From JAIBDK01 sp965261915 (GTDB lineage Bacteria; Pseudomonadota; Gammaproteobacteria; Arenicellales; Poriferihabitantaceae), in contig CBDHDW010000013.1 in assembly GCA_965261915.1 (NCBI GenBank), forward strand, positions 3,286,001-3,350,000: 64,000 nucleotides of DNA, in the 5' to 3' direction. A program made the translations under genes and the position numbers. This document shows positions 48,360 through 57,843 of the stretch, in pieces. The notes under the pieces were generated by a model. The model made no database searches. It was given only the letters and a program-made list of their open reading frames with translations, and was not told the DNA's origin. Position 1 is the first letter of the stretch, and each line of letters begins with the position of its first letter.

Positions 48360-50294
48360 ATGACCGACACATTTCCCAAACAATTAATGAGTAACGCCGA
48401 AAAATTTGCTGATCGACCAGCGATTCGCGAAAAGGCATTTGGAATTTGGCAAACCTGGAGCTGGCGGGAAATGAGGGACGAGATTTTTTCGTTAGCGAAT
48501 GGTTTGCACAAATTGGGCTTTCAACGCGGTGATAAAATGGCCATCGTTGGAGTCAACCGACCAAGGTTGTACTGGGGGATGTGTGCAGCACAATGTTTGG
48601 GCGGAATACCGGTTCCTATTTACGCCGACTCTATTGCTGAAGAAATGCAGTATGTGCTCAATCATGCTGGGGTGCATTTTGTCCTTGCCGAAGACCAGGA
48701 GCAGGTTGATAAGGTTCTAGAGATCAAGGAACAGTGTGAAACGGTGAGTCATATTATTTACGACGATGTCCGCGGCTTACGTGATTACGACAAATCCAGT
48801 ATGCACGATTTCGAAAAGATACAGGACCTGGGTAAGAAATTTGCTGACAAAAACCCGACATTTCTTAAAAATGAAATTGATCAGGGCAACGGCAGCGACA
48901 TCGGTATCTTTTTATATACATCCGGAACCACCGGTAACCCGAAAGGCGTTGTGCTAAGCAATGATAACGTTCTGGTGACTTCGGTCAATAGTGCGAAGAT
49001 GGACAGGCTGACTGAGCACGAAGAAACGCTGTCTTATTTACCCTTGGCCTGGGTCGGCGATCACATTTTTTCCTACGGCCAGGCCTATGTAACCGGGATG
49101 TGCATCAATTGTCCGGAAAGTAGTGAAACCGTGGCAACGGATCTTCGGGAAATTGGCCCAACATACTATTTCGCACCACCGCGTGTATTTGAAAATTTAC
49201 TCACCACAGTCATGATACGCATGGAGGACGCTGGAAATTTCAAACGAAAACTGTTTGAGCGATTTATGGCTATTGCTCGCGAAACCGGTGTCGCGATACT
49301 GGATGGAGAGCGCGTATCGCTGAAGAACCGGTTGATGTACAAACTGGGTGACTGGTTGATTTATGCACCGCTAAAAAACACCATGGGATTCAGCCGGATT
49401 CGCGTTGCATATACCGCGGGCGAGGCCATTGGGCCGGAGATTTTTGATTTTTTCCGTTCCCTTGGAATCAACATCAAGCAGTTGTACGGTCAAACTGAAG
49501 CAGCGGTTTTTATCACCGCACAGCCTGACGGTGAAGTTTTTGCCGATACGGTTGGTGTGCCTTCGCCTGATGTGGAAGTGAAAATTACGGATGACGGGGA
49601 GGTTATTTACCGAAGCCCGGGTGTGTTCCAGAGTTATTACAAAAATGAGGAGGCCACGCGGCAAACAAAAAACGATGAAGGCTGGGTGATGACGGGGGAT
49701 GCGGGTTACTTTGACGACAACGGTCATCTTAGAATTATCGATCGCGCCAAAGATGTTGGCAAACTGTCAAACGGGGCATTGTTTGCTCCCAAGTTTATCG
49801 AGAACAAACTCAAATTTTTCCCGCAGATAAAAGAAGCGGTTGCCCTTGGTGCGGACAGGGATTTTGTTTCGGTTATGATCAATATCGATCTTGATGCGGT
49901 GGGTAACTGGGCCGAACGAAATAATATTCCTTATGCCAGTTATCAGGAGCTCGCCGGGCATCCTGATGTGTACCGGATGATGGAGAGAAGCATCAAAGAG
50001 GTCAATCAGGATTTGGCGAGCGATACAAAATTGTCCGAGTCTCAGGTTAAGCGTTTTTTGATATTGCACAAGGAGTTGGATGCCGATGATGGAGAACTCA
50101 CGCGAACGCGCAAAGTTCGACGCAGGATCATCGCGGAAAAATACGATGTGCTGATTGATGCGCTGTATAGCGATGCCGATCATTGTTACATTAAAACTGA
50201 GGTTACATTTGAAGACGGCAGGAAAGGCGCAATAGAAGCCGATTTGCAGATCAGGGATGTTCAGGTTTTTGAATCGCTTAAAAAAGCAAGTTAG
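48360..50294 (+). CDS. Long-chain acyl-CoA synthetase family protein (AMP-forming)
   Basis: This 644-residue ANL superfamily ligase activates a carboxylic acid with ATP and CoA via an acyl-AMP. The phosphate loop is LYTSGTTGNPKG (about 184-195), the adenine motif is LYGQTEAAVF (about 376-385), and the hinge motif GWVMTGDAGYFDDNGHLRII (about 441-460) is followed by DRAKDVGKLSNG. It belongs to the FAA1/FadD15-like type often encoded within Liv-type ABC operons in proteobacteria. The exact substrate is unknown. Its position between a thioesterase and LivG suggests it activates the imported acid. Confidence 0.9.
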   Translation: MTDTFPKQLMSNAEKFADRPAIREKAFGIWQTWSWREMRDEIFSLANGLHKLGFQRGDKMAIVGVNRPRLYWGMCAAQCLGGIPVPIYADSIAEEMQYVLNHAGVHFVLAEDQEQVDKVLEIKEQCETVSHIIYDDVRGLRDYDKSSMHDFEKIQDLGKKFADKNPTFLKNEIDQGNGSDIGIFLYTSGTTGNPKGVVLSNDNVLVTSVNSAKMDRLTEHEETLSYLPLAWVGDHIFSYGQAYVTGMCINCPESSETVATDLREIGPTYYFAPPRVFENLLTTVMIRMEDAGNFKRKLFERFMAIARETGVAILDGERVSLKNRLMYKLGDWLIYAPLKNTMGFSRIRVAYTAGEAIGPEIFDFFRSLGINIKQLYGQTEAAVFITAQPDGEVFADTVGVPSPDVEVKITDDGEVIYRSPGVFQSYYKNEEATRQTKNDEGWVMTGDAGYFDDNGHLRIIDRAKDVGKLSNGALFAPKFIENKLKFFPQIKEAVALGADRDFVSVMINIDLDAVGNWAERNNIPYASYQELAGHPDVYRMMERSIKEVNQDLASDTKLSESQVKRFLILHKELDADDGELTRTRKVRRRIIAEKYDVLIDALYSDADHCYIKTEVTFEDGRKGAIEADLQIRDVQVFESLKKAS

Positions 50295-50335
50295 TGATAG
50301 ATTAAGAATAAACAGAAAGTGGTATTGGTTTCCTA

Positions 50336-51130
50336 ATGAATGCGCAGACCGAGCAAGCAAAAACGCTGCTTGAAGTTAAAAATATCTCATTGTCGTTCGG
50401 TGGTGTAAAAGCCCTGCAAGACATTAGTTTCGATGTGTTGGAGGGCGAGGTTCGGGCGATTATTGGGCCAAACGGTGCGGGTAAGAGCTCAATGCTAAAC
50501 GTAATCAATGGCTTTTATCATCCCCAGGAAGGCGAAGTTTGGTTTGACGGAAAGCGAAGGGCTCATAGCAAACCACACGAAGTAGCGAAAATGGGAATCG
50601 CCAGAACTTTCCAGAATATTGCCTTGTTCAAGGGTATGTCCACACTGGATAACCTGATGACGGGTCGTATGACAAAAATGAAATCCAGCATATTCTGGCA
50701 GGCATTGTGGAAGGGCCCTGCTGAGCGAGAAGAACAGGAACATCGCGAGCGCGTAGAATACATTATTGATTTTCTGAAAATTCAATCAATTCGAAAAACT
50801 CCCGTAGGCCGCTTGCCATACGGTATGCAAAAGCGTGTTGAGCTGGGTCGCGCTCTGGCAGCGGAATCCAAATTATTGTTACTGGATGAGCCAATGGCTG
50901 GAATGAATTTGGAGGAAAAAGAGGATATGTGTCGATTTATCCTTGATGTCAATGATGAGTTCGGTACCACTATTGCCCTGATTGAGCATGACATGGGTGT
51001 TGTAATGGATATATCGGATCGCGTTGTGGTGCTTGATTACGGTAAGAAACTGGCGGATGGCACACCTGATGAAGTGAGAGCAAATCAGGTGGTAGTTGAT
51101 GCCTATCTGGGAGTATCCCATGAGTCCTGA
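50336..51130 (+). CDS. livG: Branched-chain amino acid/carboxylate ABC transporter ATP-binding protein LivG
   Basis: The 264 residues include Walker A GPNGAGKS at 44-51, a LivG-type signature LPYGMQKRVELGRALA, Walker B LLLLDEPMAGMN and the switch His in ALIEHDMGVV. LivG-type subunits pair with LivF to power import through LivH and LivM. The 3' end overlaps livH by 11 bases, which indicates translational coupling. Confidence 0.92.
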   Translation: MNAQTEQAKTLLEVKNISLSFGGVKALQDISFDVLEGEVRAIIGPNGAGKSSMLNVINGFYHPQEGEVWFDGKRRAHSKPHEVAKMGIARTFQNIALFKGMSTLDNLMTGRMTKMKSSIFWQALWKGPAEREEQEHRERVEYIIDFLKIQSIRKTPVGRLPYGMQKRVELGRALAAESKLLLLDEPMAGMNLEEKEDMCRFILDVNDEFGTTIALIEHDMGVVMDISDRVVVLDYGKKLADGTPDEVRANQVVVDAYLGVSHES

Positions 51131-52121
51131 AATTTTAAATACCATTGAAGTTATTCTTAACGGGCTCATGGCTGGTGTAATGTATTCACTGGTTGCCCTG
51201 GGTTTTGTATTGATTTTCAAGGCATCTGGAATTTTTAACTATGCCCAGGGAGTTATGGCTTTATTTGCAGCGTTGACGCTGGTTGGATTCCAAACAGGAC
51301 AGGTCCCGTTTTCGCATTTGATCAATGCCATTTTTGGCACTGAATACCATCATTGGGGGGGAGGTATGAACAGCTTTCTCGCCATTGTTCTGACCATCAT
51401 CGTAATGATAGTTTTTGCCTGGCTGGTGGAGAAACTGGTGCTGAAGCATCTAGTCAATCAGGCGCCAATCATTTTGTTCATGGCAACCATAGGTCTGGCA
51501 TTTTTTATGGAAGGTTTTGGTGATCTAATGTGGGGCGCAAATATAAAAACTCTGGATGTGGGAATTCCTTCTGGCGGTTCATTTTGGTGGGAAGACGTCA
51601 CCCGAACATGGGCAACGGAAGGTGCAGAGTACTATGGGATGTACATTGATGTACTCGACGTTTGGGCGGCAGTCATTGCCGTTATGCTGGTAGTAATTCT
51701 AACCCTGTTTTCCCAGTTTACAAAAACCGGGAGAGCTTTGCGTGCGGTAGCGGATGATCATCAAGCCGCACTTACGGTTGGTATTTCGCTTAGAACAATT
51801 TGGGTTATCGTCTGGTCTATAGCGGGATTTGTCGCGCTGGTTGCCGGTATTATGTGGGGCTCAAAATCAGGCGTGCAGTTCTCGCTTTCCCTGATTGCAC
51901 TAAAAGCGCTGCCGGTTCTTATTCTGGGTGGCTTTACCTCTATACCCGGTGCCATCATCGGTGGCCTGATTATTGGTGTTGGTGAAAAATTATTCGAATT
52001 TTGGGTTGGGCCGTTGGTTGGCGGCGCTACAGAAAACTGGTTTGCCTATGTTTTGGCATTGTTCTTTTTGATGTTCAGACCTCAGGGGCTGTTCGGCGAT
52101 AAAATTATTGAAAGGGTGTAG
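51120..52121 (+). CDS. livH: ABC transporter permease LivH
   Basis: This 333-residue inner-membrane permease has about eight hydrophobic segments and the family start ILNGLMAGVMYSLVALGFVL, then FNYAQGVM. The cytoplasmic coupling loop is RALRAVADDHQAALTVGI and the last part has LGGFTSIPGAIIGGLIIG. ATG 51120 lies inside the livG end (ATGAGTCC overlap). An upstream in-frame ATG at 51096 lies further within livG and is less likely. Confidence 0.93.
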   Translation: MSPEILNTIEVILNGLMAGVMYSLVALGFVLIFKASGIFNYAQGVMALFAALTLVGFQTGQVPFSHLINAIFGTEYHHWGGGMNSFLAIVLTIIVMIVFAWLVEKLVLKHLVNQAPIILFMATIGLAFFMEGFGDLMWGANIKTLDVGIPSGGSFWWEDVTRTWATEGAEYYGMYIDVLDVWAAVIAVMLVVILTLFSQFTKTGRALRAVADDHQAALTVGISLRTIWVIVWSIAGFVALVAGIMWGSKSGVQFSLSLIALKALPVLILGGFTSIPGAIIGGLIIGVGEKLFEFWVGPLVGGATENWFAYVLALFFLMFRPQGLFGDKIIERV

Positions 52122-52129
52122 GTGAACTA

Positions 52130-53206
52130 ATGTTTTATAGAGAGTCCGGAGATTTCAAGACATCCTACGCGGGTGATCAACAGATTTTTCCCATCGCACT
52201 GGACCGCTGGTTTGTAATTGCAGTCGTCGCATTTGCTTTTCTGGTGGTTCCGTTTTTAATCAATGATTATTGGGAAAAGTCCGTTTTGGTGCCGATGCTG
52301 GTTTGGTCCATGGCTGCGCTGGGTTTGAATATCTTAACCGGGTATTGCGGTCAGGTAAGTCTGGGAACTGGCGGATTTATGGCTGTTGGTGCCTATGCTT
52401 CTTATAAATTTACCACCAGTTTTCCAGAGCTCAATATGTTTATTGTGATTCTTTTATCTGGTGGAGTAACCGCATTGGTTGGGGTTTTGTTTGGACTGCC
52501 AAGTTTGCGGATTAAGGGGTTCTATCTCGCAGTTGCCACTTTGGCAGCGCAGTTCTTTTTAGTTTGGTTATTCAACAAGGTTCCCTGGTTCTACAACTAT
52601 TCAGCTTCGGGAATGATTACGGCACCTGAGCGCTTTGTGTTTGGGATTGCAATAACCGGGCCAAACGCACCTCCCTGGGCAACGTATCTTTTTTGTCTGA
52701 TTATCGTTGTCATCTTTGCGCTGATCGCCAAAAATTTGACACGGGGAAGAATAGGGCGTTGCTGGATGTCGATTCGAGATATGGACATTGCCGCGGAGAT
52801 TATTGGTGTGCCGCCATTGAAAACCAAGCTTTCTGCGTTTGCGGTAAGTTCGTTTTACATTGGTGTTTCCGGAGCCCTGTTTTTCAGCGTATATCTTGGC
52901 GCGGCAGAACCAACAGAAGCTTTTGGTGTCGATAAATCATTTCTAGTATTATTTATGATCATAATCGGTGGATTGGGATCCATATTCGGCTCCTTTATTG
53001 GCGCTGCATTTATGGTGTTGATGCCGGTATTGTTTAAAAATATCATGGTGAATGGGCTTGGTTGGCCCACTGACCTGGTAGCTCATCTGATTTTTATTTT
53101 GATAGGTGGGTTAATTATGTTTTTCTTGATTGTGGAACCTCATGGGCTGGCACAGCTGTGGAGAGTTACAAAAGAGAAACTACGCTTGTGGCCATTCCCG
53201 CATTAG
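52130..53206 (+). CDS. livM: ABC transporter permease LivM
   Basis: The 358 residues have an N-terminal cytoplasmic stretch and then multiple membrane segments. Family motifs are LGLNILTGYCGQVSLGTGGF, GLPSLRIKGFYLAVATLA and the coupling loop GRCWMSIRDMDIAAEIIGV, followed by IIGGLGSIFGSFIGA. It forms the heterodimeric channel with LivH. It starts eight bases after the livH stop. Confidence 0.93.
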   Translation: MFYRESGDFKTSYAGDQQIFPIALDRWFVIAVVAFAFLVVPFLINDYWEKSVLVPMLVWSMAALGLNILTGYCGQVSLGTGGFMAVGAYASYKFTTSFPELNMFIVILLSGGVTALVGVLFGLPSLRIKGFYLAVATLAAQFFLVWLFNKVPWFYNYSASGMITAPERFVFGIAITGPNAPPWATYLFCLIIVVIFALIAKNLTRGRIGRCWMSIRDMDIAAEIIGVPPLKTKLSAFAVSSFYIGVSGALFFSVYLGAAEPTEAFGVDKSFLVLFMIIIGGLGSIFGSFIGAAFMVLMPVLFKNIMVNGLGWPTDLVAHLIFILIGGLIMFFLIVEPHGLAQLWRVTKEKLRLWPFPH

Positions 53207-53306
53207 ATCGTGGCAAAAAGGTCATTTTCTGTTCATTTGGGCCCAGCGTTTTAATCTGGTTCATTTAGACAACAACCATTTCTAACAACCAAATTTTGGA
53301 GAAAAT

Positions 53307-54605
53307 ATGAAAACTACTAAACTTGCTGCCGCAGCCGTCGCCCTGGCGATGACAATGGGCACTGGTGCGGTTTCAGCTGATCTGGTATTCCCGTCACTGA
53401 GCTACCGAACCGGCCCATATGCACCCAACGGTATTCCATTCGCGGATGGATACCAAGATTACTTTACTTTATTAAACGAACGTGACGGTGGTATTGGTGG
53501 CGTTGCCGTTAAAGTCATCGAATGTGAAACTGGCTACAACACAGAGAAAGGTGTGGAATGTTACGAATCCACCAAAGGCGAAGGTTCGTTGGTATACCAG
53601 CCCCTTTCAACGGGTATTACTTACCAGTTGATTCCAAAAGCTACCGCTGATGGCATTCCGGTTCACTCGATGGGTTATGGTCGAACATCCGCTGCAAATG
53701 GCGCTGTTTTCAGCCACATTTTCAATTATCCCGGAACTTACTGGGATGCCGCTTCCATTATGGTCAAACATATTTCTGATCAGGAAGACGGTGACTTGAA
53801 TGGAAAATCCATTGCGCTGGTTTATCACAACTCTGCATACGGAAAAGAACCCATTCGGACGCTCGAAGAGCTTGCTAAAAAGCATGGTTACAGTTTGACT
53901 TTGCTTGCGGTTGATCACCCCGGGCAGGAGCAAAAATCACAATGGTTGCAGATTCGACGTGAACGTCCTGACTATGTTTTGATGTGGGGTTGGGGTGTTA
54001 TGAACCAGGTAGCGATTCAGGAAGCGGCGAACATTCGTTATCCAATGGATCATTTCATCGGCGTTTGGTGGTCCGCATCTGAAAACGATGTAATTCCGGC
54101 TGGAGATGGGGCGAATGGCTATAAGGCTATCGCGTTCCACGGTGTCGGGGGTGACTTTGAGGTTTATGATGATCTGAAGAAGCATGTTGTCGATACCGGC
54201 AAAGCGGCTGGTGATGGTTCCAGTCTTGGGACAGTGCTGTATAACCGTGGCATGTATGCGGCTATGCTGGCTTCTGAAGCCGCTCGCACTGCCCAGGAAA
54301 TCCACGGTACAAGTGCTATCACACCGGCGATGATGCGTGACGGAATGGAAGCACTGAAAGTTGATCAGGCACGTATGGCTGAGCTTGGAATGGCTGACTT
54401 TGGTCCCGAAATTAACGTGAGCTGTGAAAATCACGGCGGACCAGGTTTGGGCGCAATCCAGCAGTGGGATGCTGCTGCGAAAACATGGTCGCTGGTTACC
54501 GACTTTACAGGTGCAGACCGTGAAGTGGTGGATGCGCTGATTGCAGAAGATTCTGCAGCATTTGCCGCCGAAAACAGCATCACGCCTCGCGATTGCGGTG
54601 CCTGA
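53307..54605 (+). CDS. Periplasmic substrate-binding protein of the Liv-type transporter
   Basis: This 432-residue type I periplasmic binding protein (Peripla_BP_6) has a Sec signal peptide (KLAAAAVALAMTMGTGAVSA, cleavage after A24). The mature part begins DLVFPSLSYRTGPYAPNG. It is an ABC binding protein of the branched-chain amino acid/amide family, but it lacks features that would fix the ligand. The neighbouring CoA ligases favour a carboxylate or an aromatic/branched acid. GGAG lies just before ATG 53307 (TTTTGGAGAAAAT). Confidence 0.9.
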   Translation: MKTTKLAAAAVALAMTMGTGAVSADLVFPSLSYRTGPYAPNGIPFADGYQDYFTLLNERDGGIGGVAVKVIECETGYNTEKGVECYESTKGEGSLVYQPLSTGITYQLIPKATADGIPVHSMGYGRTSAANGAVFSHIFNYPGTYWDAASIMVKHISDQEDGDLNGKSIALVYHNSAYGKEPIRTLEELAKKHGYSLTLLAVDHPGQEQKSQWLQIRRERPDYVLMWGWGVMNQVAIQEAANIRYPMDHFIGVWWSASENDVIPAGDGANGYKAIAFHGVGGDFEVYDDLKKHVVDTGKAAGDGSSLGTVLYNRGMYAAMLASEAARTAQEIHGTSAITPAMMRDGMEALKVDQARMAELGMADFGPEINVSCENHGGPGLGAIQQWDAAAKTWSLVTDFTGADREVVDALIAEDSAAFAAENSITPRDCGA

Positions 54606-54633
54606 TACTGCTTTTTTAAGAAACAAGGATAAA

Positions 54634-54655
54634 CCGGGGCGGAATACTGCCCCGG
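54634..54655 (+). promoter_or_regulatory. mRNA hairpin between the binding-protein gene and livF
   Basis: CCGGGGC and GCCCCGG pair around a GGAATACT loop, 28 bp after the binding-protein stop. There is no U-run, so it more likely stabilises the upstream mRNA or attenuates livF. This would give the higher level of binding protein usual for such operons. Confidence 0.6.
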
Positions 54656-54683
54656 ATTTATTGGTATTCATTAAATTCCAACC

Positions 54684-55532
54684 ATGCAATCTCAAACTCA
54701 AGCAGTAGAATCGGCTGCCAGTACTGTAGCCAACACAGTACTCAGCGTAAACAATATCGAAGTTATTTACGATCATGTTATTTTGGTTTTAAAAGGGGTA
54801 TCTCTGGAAGTTCCAGAAGGCGGAATCGTTGCGTTGCTTGGCGCGAACGGCGCTGGAAAGACAACTACAATAAAATCCATATCCAATATTTTGGGTACAG
54901 AGCGGGGTGAAGTGACCAAAGGGTCAATCGAATTTATGGGCGAGAAGGTGGAGAACCTGTCGCCAACAGAACTGGTGCAACGTGGGGTTGTACAGGTTAT
55001 GGAAGGGCGTCATTGCTTTGAGCATTTAACCGTTGAAGAAAATCTTTTAACGGGAGCCTATACCCGTAAAGATGGACGCAAAAGGGTGAGTGATGATCTG
55101 GAAATGGTTTACGAGTATTTTCCGCGTCTAAAATTAAGGAGAAAAAGCCAGGCGGGCTATACCTCTGGCGGTGAGCAGCAAATGGTCGCGGTTGGTCGAG
55201 CACTAATGGCGAGACCAACAGTAATTTTGCTGGACGAACCGTCAATGGGGTTGGCGCCGCAGCTTGTCGAAGAAATATTTGAAATTGTGAAAAAATTGAA
55301 CGAACAGCAAAAAGTCACCTTTTTACTGGCTGAGCAAAATACCTCTGTTGCACTACGTTACGCTACTTATGGCTATATTCTTGAAAACGGCCGCGTGGTC
55401 ATGGATGGTGAAGCTAAATCGTTATCAGAAAATGAGGACGTCAAGGAGTTCTACCTTGGAATTAGTGGCGGAGACAAGAAGTCGTTCAGGGATGTTAAGC
55501 ATTACCGAAGAAGAAAGCGTTGGTTAGCCTAG
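54684..55532 (+). CDS. livF: ABC transporter ATP-binding protein LivF
   Basis: The 282 residues include Walker A GANGAGKT, the LivF hallmark QVMEGRHCFEHLTVEENLLT, signature SGGEQQMVAVGRAL and Walker B VILLDEPSMGLAP. It carries an N-terminal Gln/Ala/Ser-rich extension of about 20 residues and a basic C-terminal tail (YRRRKRW) beyond the usual length of about 235. It is the partner of LivG. Confidence 0.92.
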   Translation: MQSQTQAVESAASTVANTVLSVNNIEVIYDHVILVLKGVSLEVPEGGIVALLGANGAGKTTTIKSISNILGTERGEVTKGSIEFMGEKVENLSPTELVQRGVVQVMEGRHCFEHLTVEENLLTGAYTRKDGRKRVSDDLEMVYEYFPRLKLRRKSQAGYTSGGEQQMVAVGRALMARPTVILLDEPSMGLAPQLVEEIFEIVKKLNEQQKVTFLLAEQNTSVALRYATYGYILENGRVVMDGEAKSLSENEDVKEFYLGISGGDKKSFRDVKHYRRRKRWLA

Positions 55533-55610
55533 TTTTTCTGGTCGCTCAGAGAGCACAACTATCGCTGATTTTCTAACTTGTCACCTTAATTACGCTACGG
55601 CAGAATAAAC

Positions 55611-56849
55611 ATGACCGAACATTATGATGAGCTGGAAACGCGCAGTAAGGAGCAGCGGGAAAAAGAACAGACGGCTCTTGTTAAAGCACAGCTTGCACAT
55701 GCCAGGACAAATACCGCAGCCTATGCTGAATTACTGGCAGATTTTGATGACGAGCATTTCTCGACTCTCGATCAGTTAGTCGACATTCCGGTTACCAGGA
55801 AATCTGAATTAATTGAACGGCAAAAGGCTTTACCGCCTTTGGCTGGCTTATCAGCGGTACAGGCCGGGCAACTACGGTACATTCATGCATCGCCCGGACC
55901 CATCTACGAAGCTTGTAGTCACAAAGATGATTTCTGGCGATCAGCCAGATCACTCCATGCCGCGGGGTTTCGATCCGGCGATTTGGTTCATAACAGTTTT
56001 TCTTATCATCTTACGCCGGCCGGAATGATGCTGGATAGCGGATGTCATGCAATTGGTTGCGGGGTTATCCCTGCGGGTGTTGGCCAGACTGAATTACAGG
56101 TGCAGACCATTGGCGATTTGCGGCCAACCAGATACGTCGGAACGCCTTCCTTTTTGAAAATATTGATCGAGAAGGCAGATGAAATTAGCATCGATATGGG
56201 GTCGATCAAAAAAGCGCTTGTGTCCGGCGAAGCGTTGCCGCCTCCTGTCAGATCATTTTTTACAGATAACGATATTGCGGTTTTACAAGCCTATGCGACG
56301 GCGGATTTGGGCGTGATTGCCTACGAAACAATTGCCGACGATGGTTTGATAATTGATGAAGGGGTGGTAGTCGAAATTGTTCGTCCTGGTAGCGGCGAGC
56401 CGGTCGCTGACGGCGAGGTGGGTGAGGTGGTTGTTACCTCTCTTAATCCCGACTATCCGCTTATTCGATTTGCTACGGGTGATATGTCAGCAATCATGTC
56501 TGGCATGAGTCCCTGCGGCCGAACCAATAAACGCATCAAAGGCTGGATGGGAAGGGCTGATCAAACAGCTAAAGTGAAAGGGATGTTTATTCATCCAGAG
56601 CAAATACAGGATTTGCTCGTTAGACACGGTGAAATCAGCAAGGCACGTTTGGTTGTTCAATGGATTGATCAACAGGACCAAATGACTTTGCATTGTGAAA
56701 CTGATTCACCTTCTGATGATCTTGGTCACGCCGTCGAACAGAGTATCCGTGACTTGTGTAAAGTAAGCGGAAGCGTTGAATTTGTCAGTGTCGGTTGCAT
56801 TGCGAATGATGGTGTAGTGATAGAAGATGCACGCCAGTACGATGCATAG
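55611..56849 (+). CDS. Phenylacetate-CoA ligase-like (PaaK family) protein
   Basis: This 412-residue adenylate-forming protein has the PaaK-type N-terminal segment (LADFDDEHFSTLDQLVDIPV), the core YVGTPSFLKILIEKA, and the C-terminal domain (DYPLIRFATGDMS to GRADQTAKVKGMF). The usual Ser/Thr/Gly-rich ATP phosphate loop is replaced by YIHASPGPIYEACS, so activity as a CoA ligase is uncertain. Such variants are often found beside Liv transporters with acyl-CoA synthetases. It may activate an aromatic or branched acid or act as a partner of the first ligase. Confidence 0.8.
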   Translation: MTEHYDELETRSKEQREKEQTALVKAQLAHARTNTAAYAELLADFDDEHFSTLDQLVDIPVTRKSELIERQKALPPLAGLSAVQAGQLRYIHASPGPIYEACSHKDDFWRSARSLHAAGFRSGDLVHNSFSYHLTPAGMMLDSGCHAIGCGVIPAGVGQTELQVQTIGDLRPTRYVGTPSFLKILIEKADEISIDMGSIKKALVSGEALPPPVRSFFTDNDIAVLQAYATADLGVIAYETIADDGLIIDEGVVVEIVRPGSGEPVADGEVGEVVVTSLNPDYPLIRFATGDMSAIMSGMSPCGRTNKRIKGWMGRADQTAKVKGMFIHPEQIQDLLVRHGEISKARLVVQWIDQQDQMTLHCETDSPSDDLGHAVEQSIRDLCKVSGSVEFVSVGCIANDGVVIEDARQYDA

Positions 56850-56878
56850 TTTTTTCGAAGTAACAAAATATCCGTAAA

Positions 56879-57667
56879 ATGAATTATCAAGAGATCAAAT
56901 TCGATATCGATGAACGTAACGTTGCCTGGATCACATTAAACAAGGAAGCCAAGCACAACGCGATGGGCACTTTGATGATGCAGGAAATACGAGATGCCTG
57001 CGGCAACATTGAGAATAACGATTCCATCCGTGCCGTGGTATTGACGGGCGCTGGTGAAAAGAGCTTTTCTGCCGGAGCAGATCTGGAGTGGATGAAAGCG
57101 AACTTTAAAAAAAACCGAGAGGAAAGAATCGCTGCAAGCGGTTTGCTCGCAGAAACCCTTGAATCGTTGAATACGCTTAATAAAGTCACCATTGCACGGG
57201 TCAATGGTCAGGCCTATGCCGGTGGCGTTGGTCTAATTTCAGTCTGCGATATTGTGATTGCCGTAAACACCGCAAAGTTTTCGCTGACAGAAACGCGAAT
57301 CGGTATAACTCCAGCCAATATCTCGCCGTTTTTAATTGAAAAACTTGGCGTGAGTAACGCCAGACGCACTTTGATTAATGCACATTTCTTTTCAGCAGAA
57401 GAGGGAGTGCAGTTTGGGTTAATCCATAAAGCAGTTGAGCGTGATGAGCTGGATAGTCAAATAGAAACAGAAATCCAAAGTTGTTTGGCGTGTGCTCCTG
57501 GCGCCATCGAAATGACCAAAAACCTGATTCGTACAGTGAGTAATCAGACTCCGCAAGAAAACAAAACGTATACTGCTCAATTACTCGCAGATGCCTGGGA
57601 AACGCCGGAGGCTGAAGCGGGAATTGGAAGCTTTTTTGAAAAAAAGCCGCCCCCCTGGACGAACTAA
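56879..57667 (+). CDS. Enoyl-CoA hydratase/isomerase family protein, LiuC/AtuE-like
   Basis: The 262 residues form a crotonase fold with the oxyanion-hole segments SFSAGADLEWMK and GQAYAGGVGLISVCDI, and the catalytic Glu region FSLTETRIGITPANISP. The ADLEWMK and GGVGL forms resemble 3-methylglutaconyl-CoA hydratase (LiuC, leucine degradation) and isohexenyl-glutaconyl-CoA hydratase (AtuE, acyclic terpenes). The choice between them cannot be made here. It is the last gene of the operon, 29 bp after the ligase. Confidence 0.85.
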   Translation: MNYQEIKFDIDERNVAWITLNKEAKHNAMGTLMMQEIRDACGNIENNDSIRAVVLTGAGEKSFSAGADLEWMKANFKKNREERIAASGLLAETLESLNTLNKVTIARVNGQAYAGGVGLISVCDIVIAVNTAKFSLTETRIGITPANISPFLIEKLGVSNARRTLINAHFFSAEEGVQFGLIHKAVERDELDSQIETEIQSCLACAPGAIEMTKNLIRTVSNQTPQENKTYTAQLLADAWETPEAEAGIGSFFEKKPPPWTN

Positions 57668-57677
57668 TCTGAACAAC

Positions 57678-57697
57678 TGAGCAATCGATATTGCTCA
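57678..57697. terminator. Hairpin between convergent operons
   Basis: TGAGCAAT-CGAT-ATTGCTCA is a perfect stem-loop 10 bp after the hydratase stop. Without a T-run it is at most a weak bidirectional terminator between the Liv operon and the minus-strand kinase gene. Confidence 0.4.
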
Positions 57698-57843
57698 CTA
57701 TTGTACAGCTTCGAGTATGCTCAGTTTGGACAGACTGATGACAAATGCCTGATGCGCATCTTTTCAAGTCCCTGCAAATTTTGAATAGGTGACTCTAAAA
57801 TATACGGATGCCCATCCAAGCATTGCGGTAAGGGATTCTGAAG

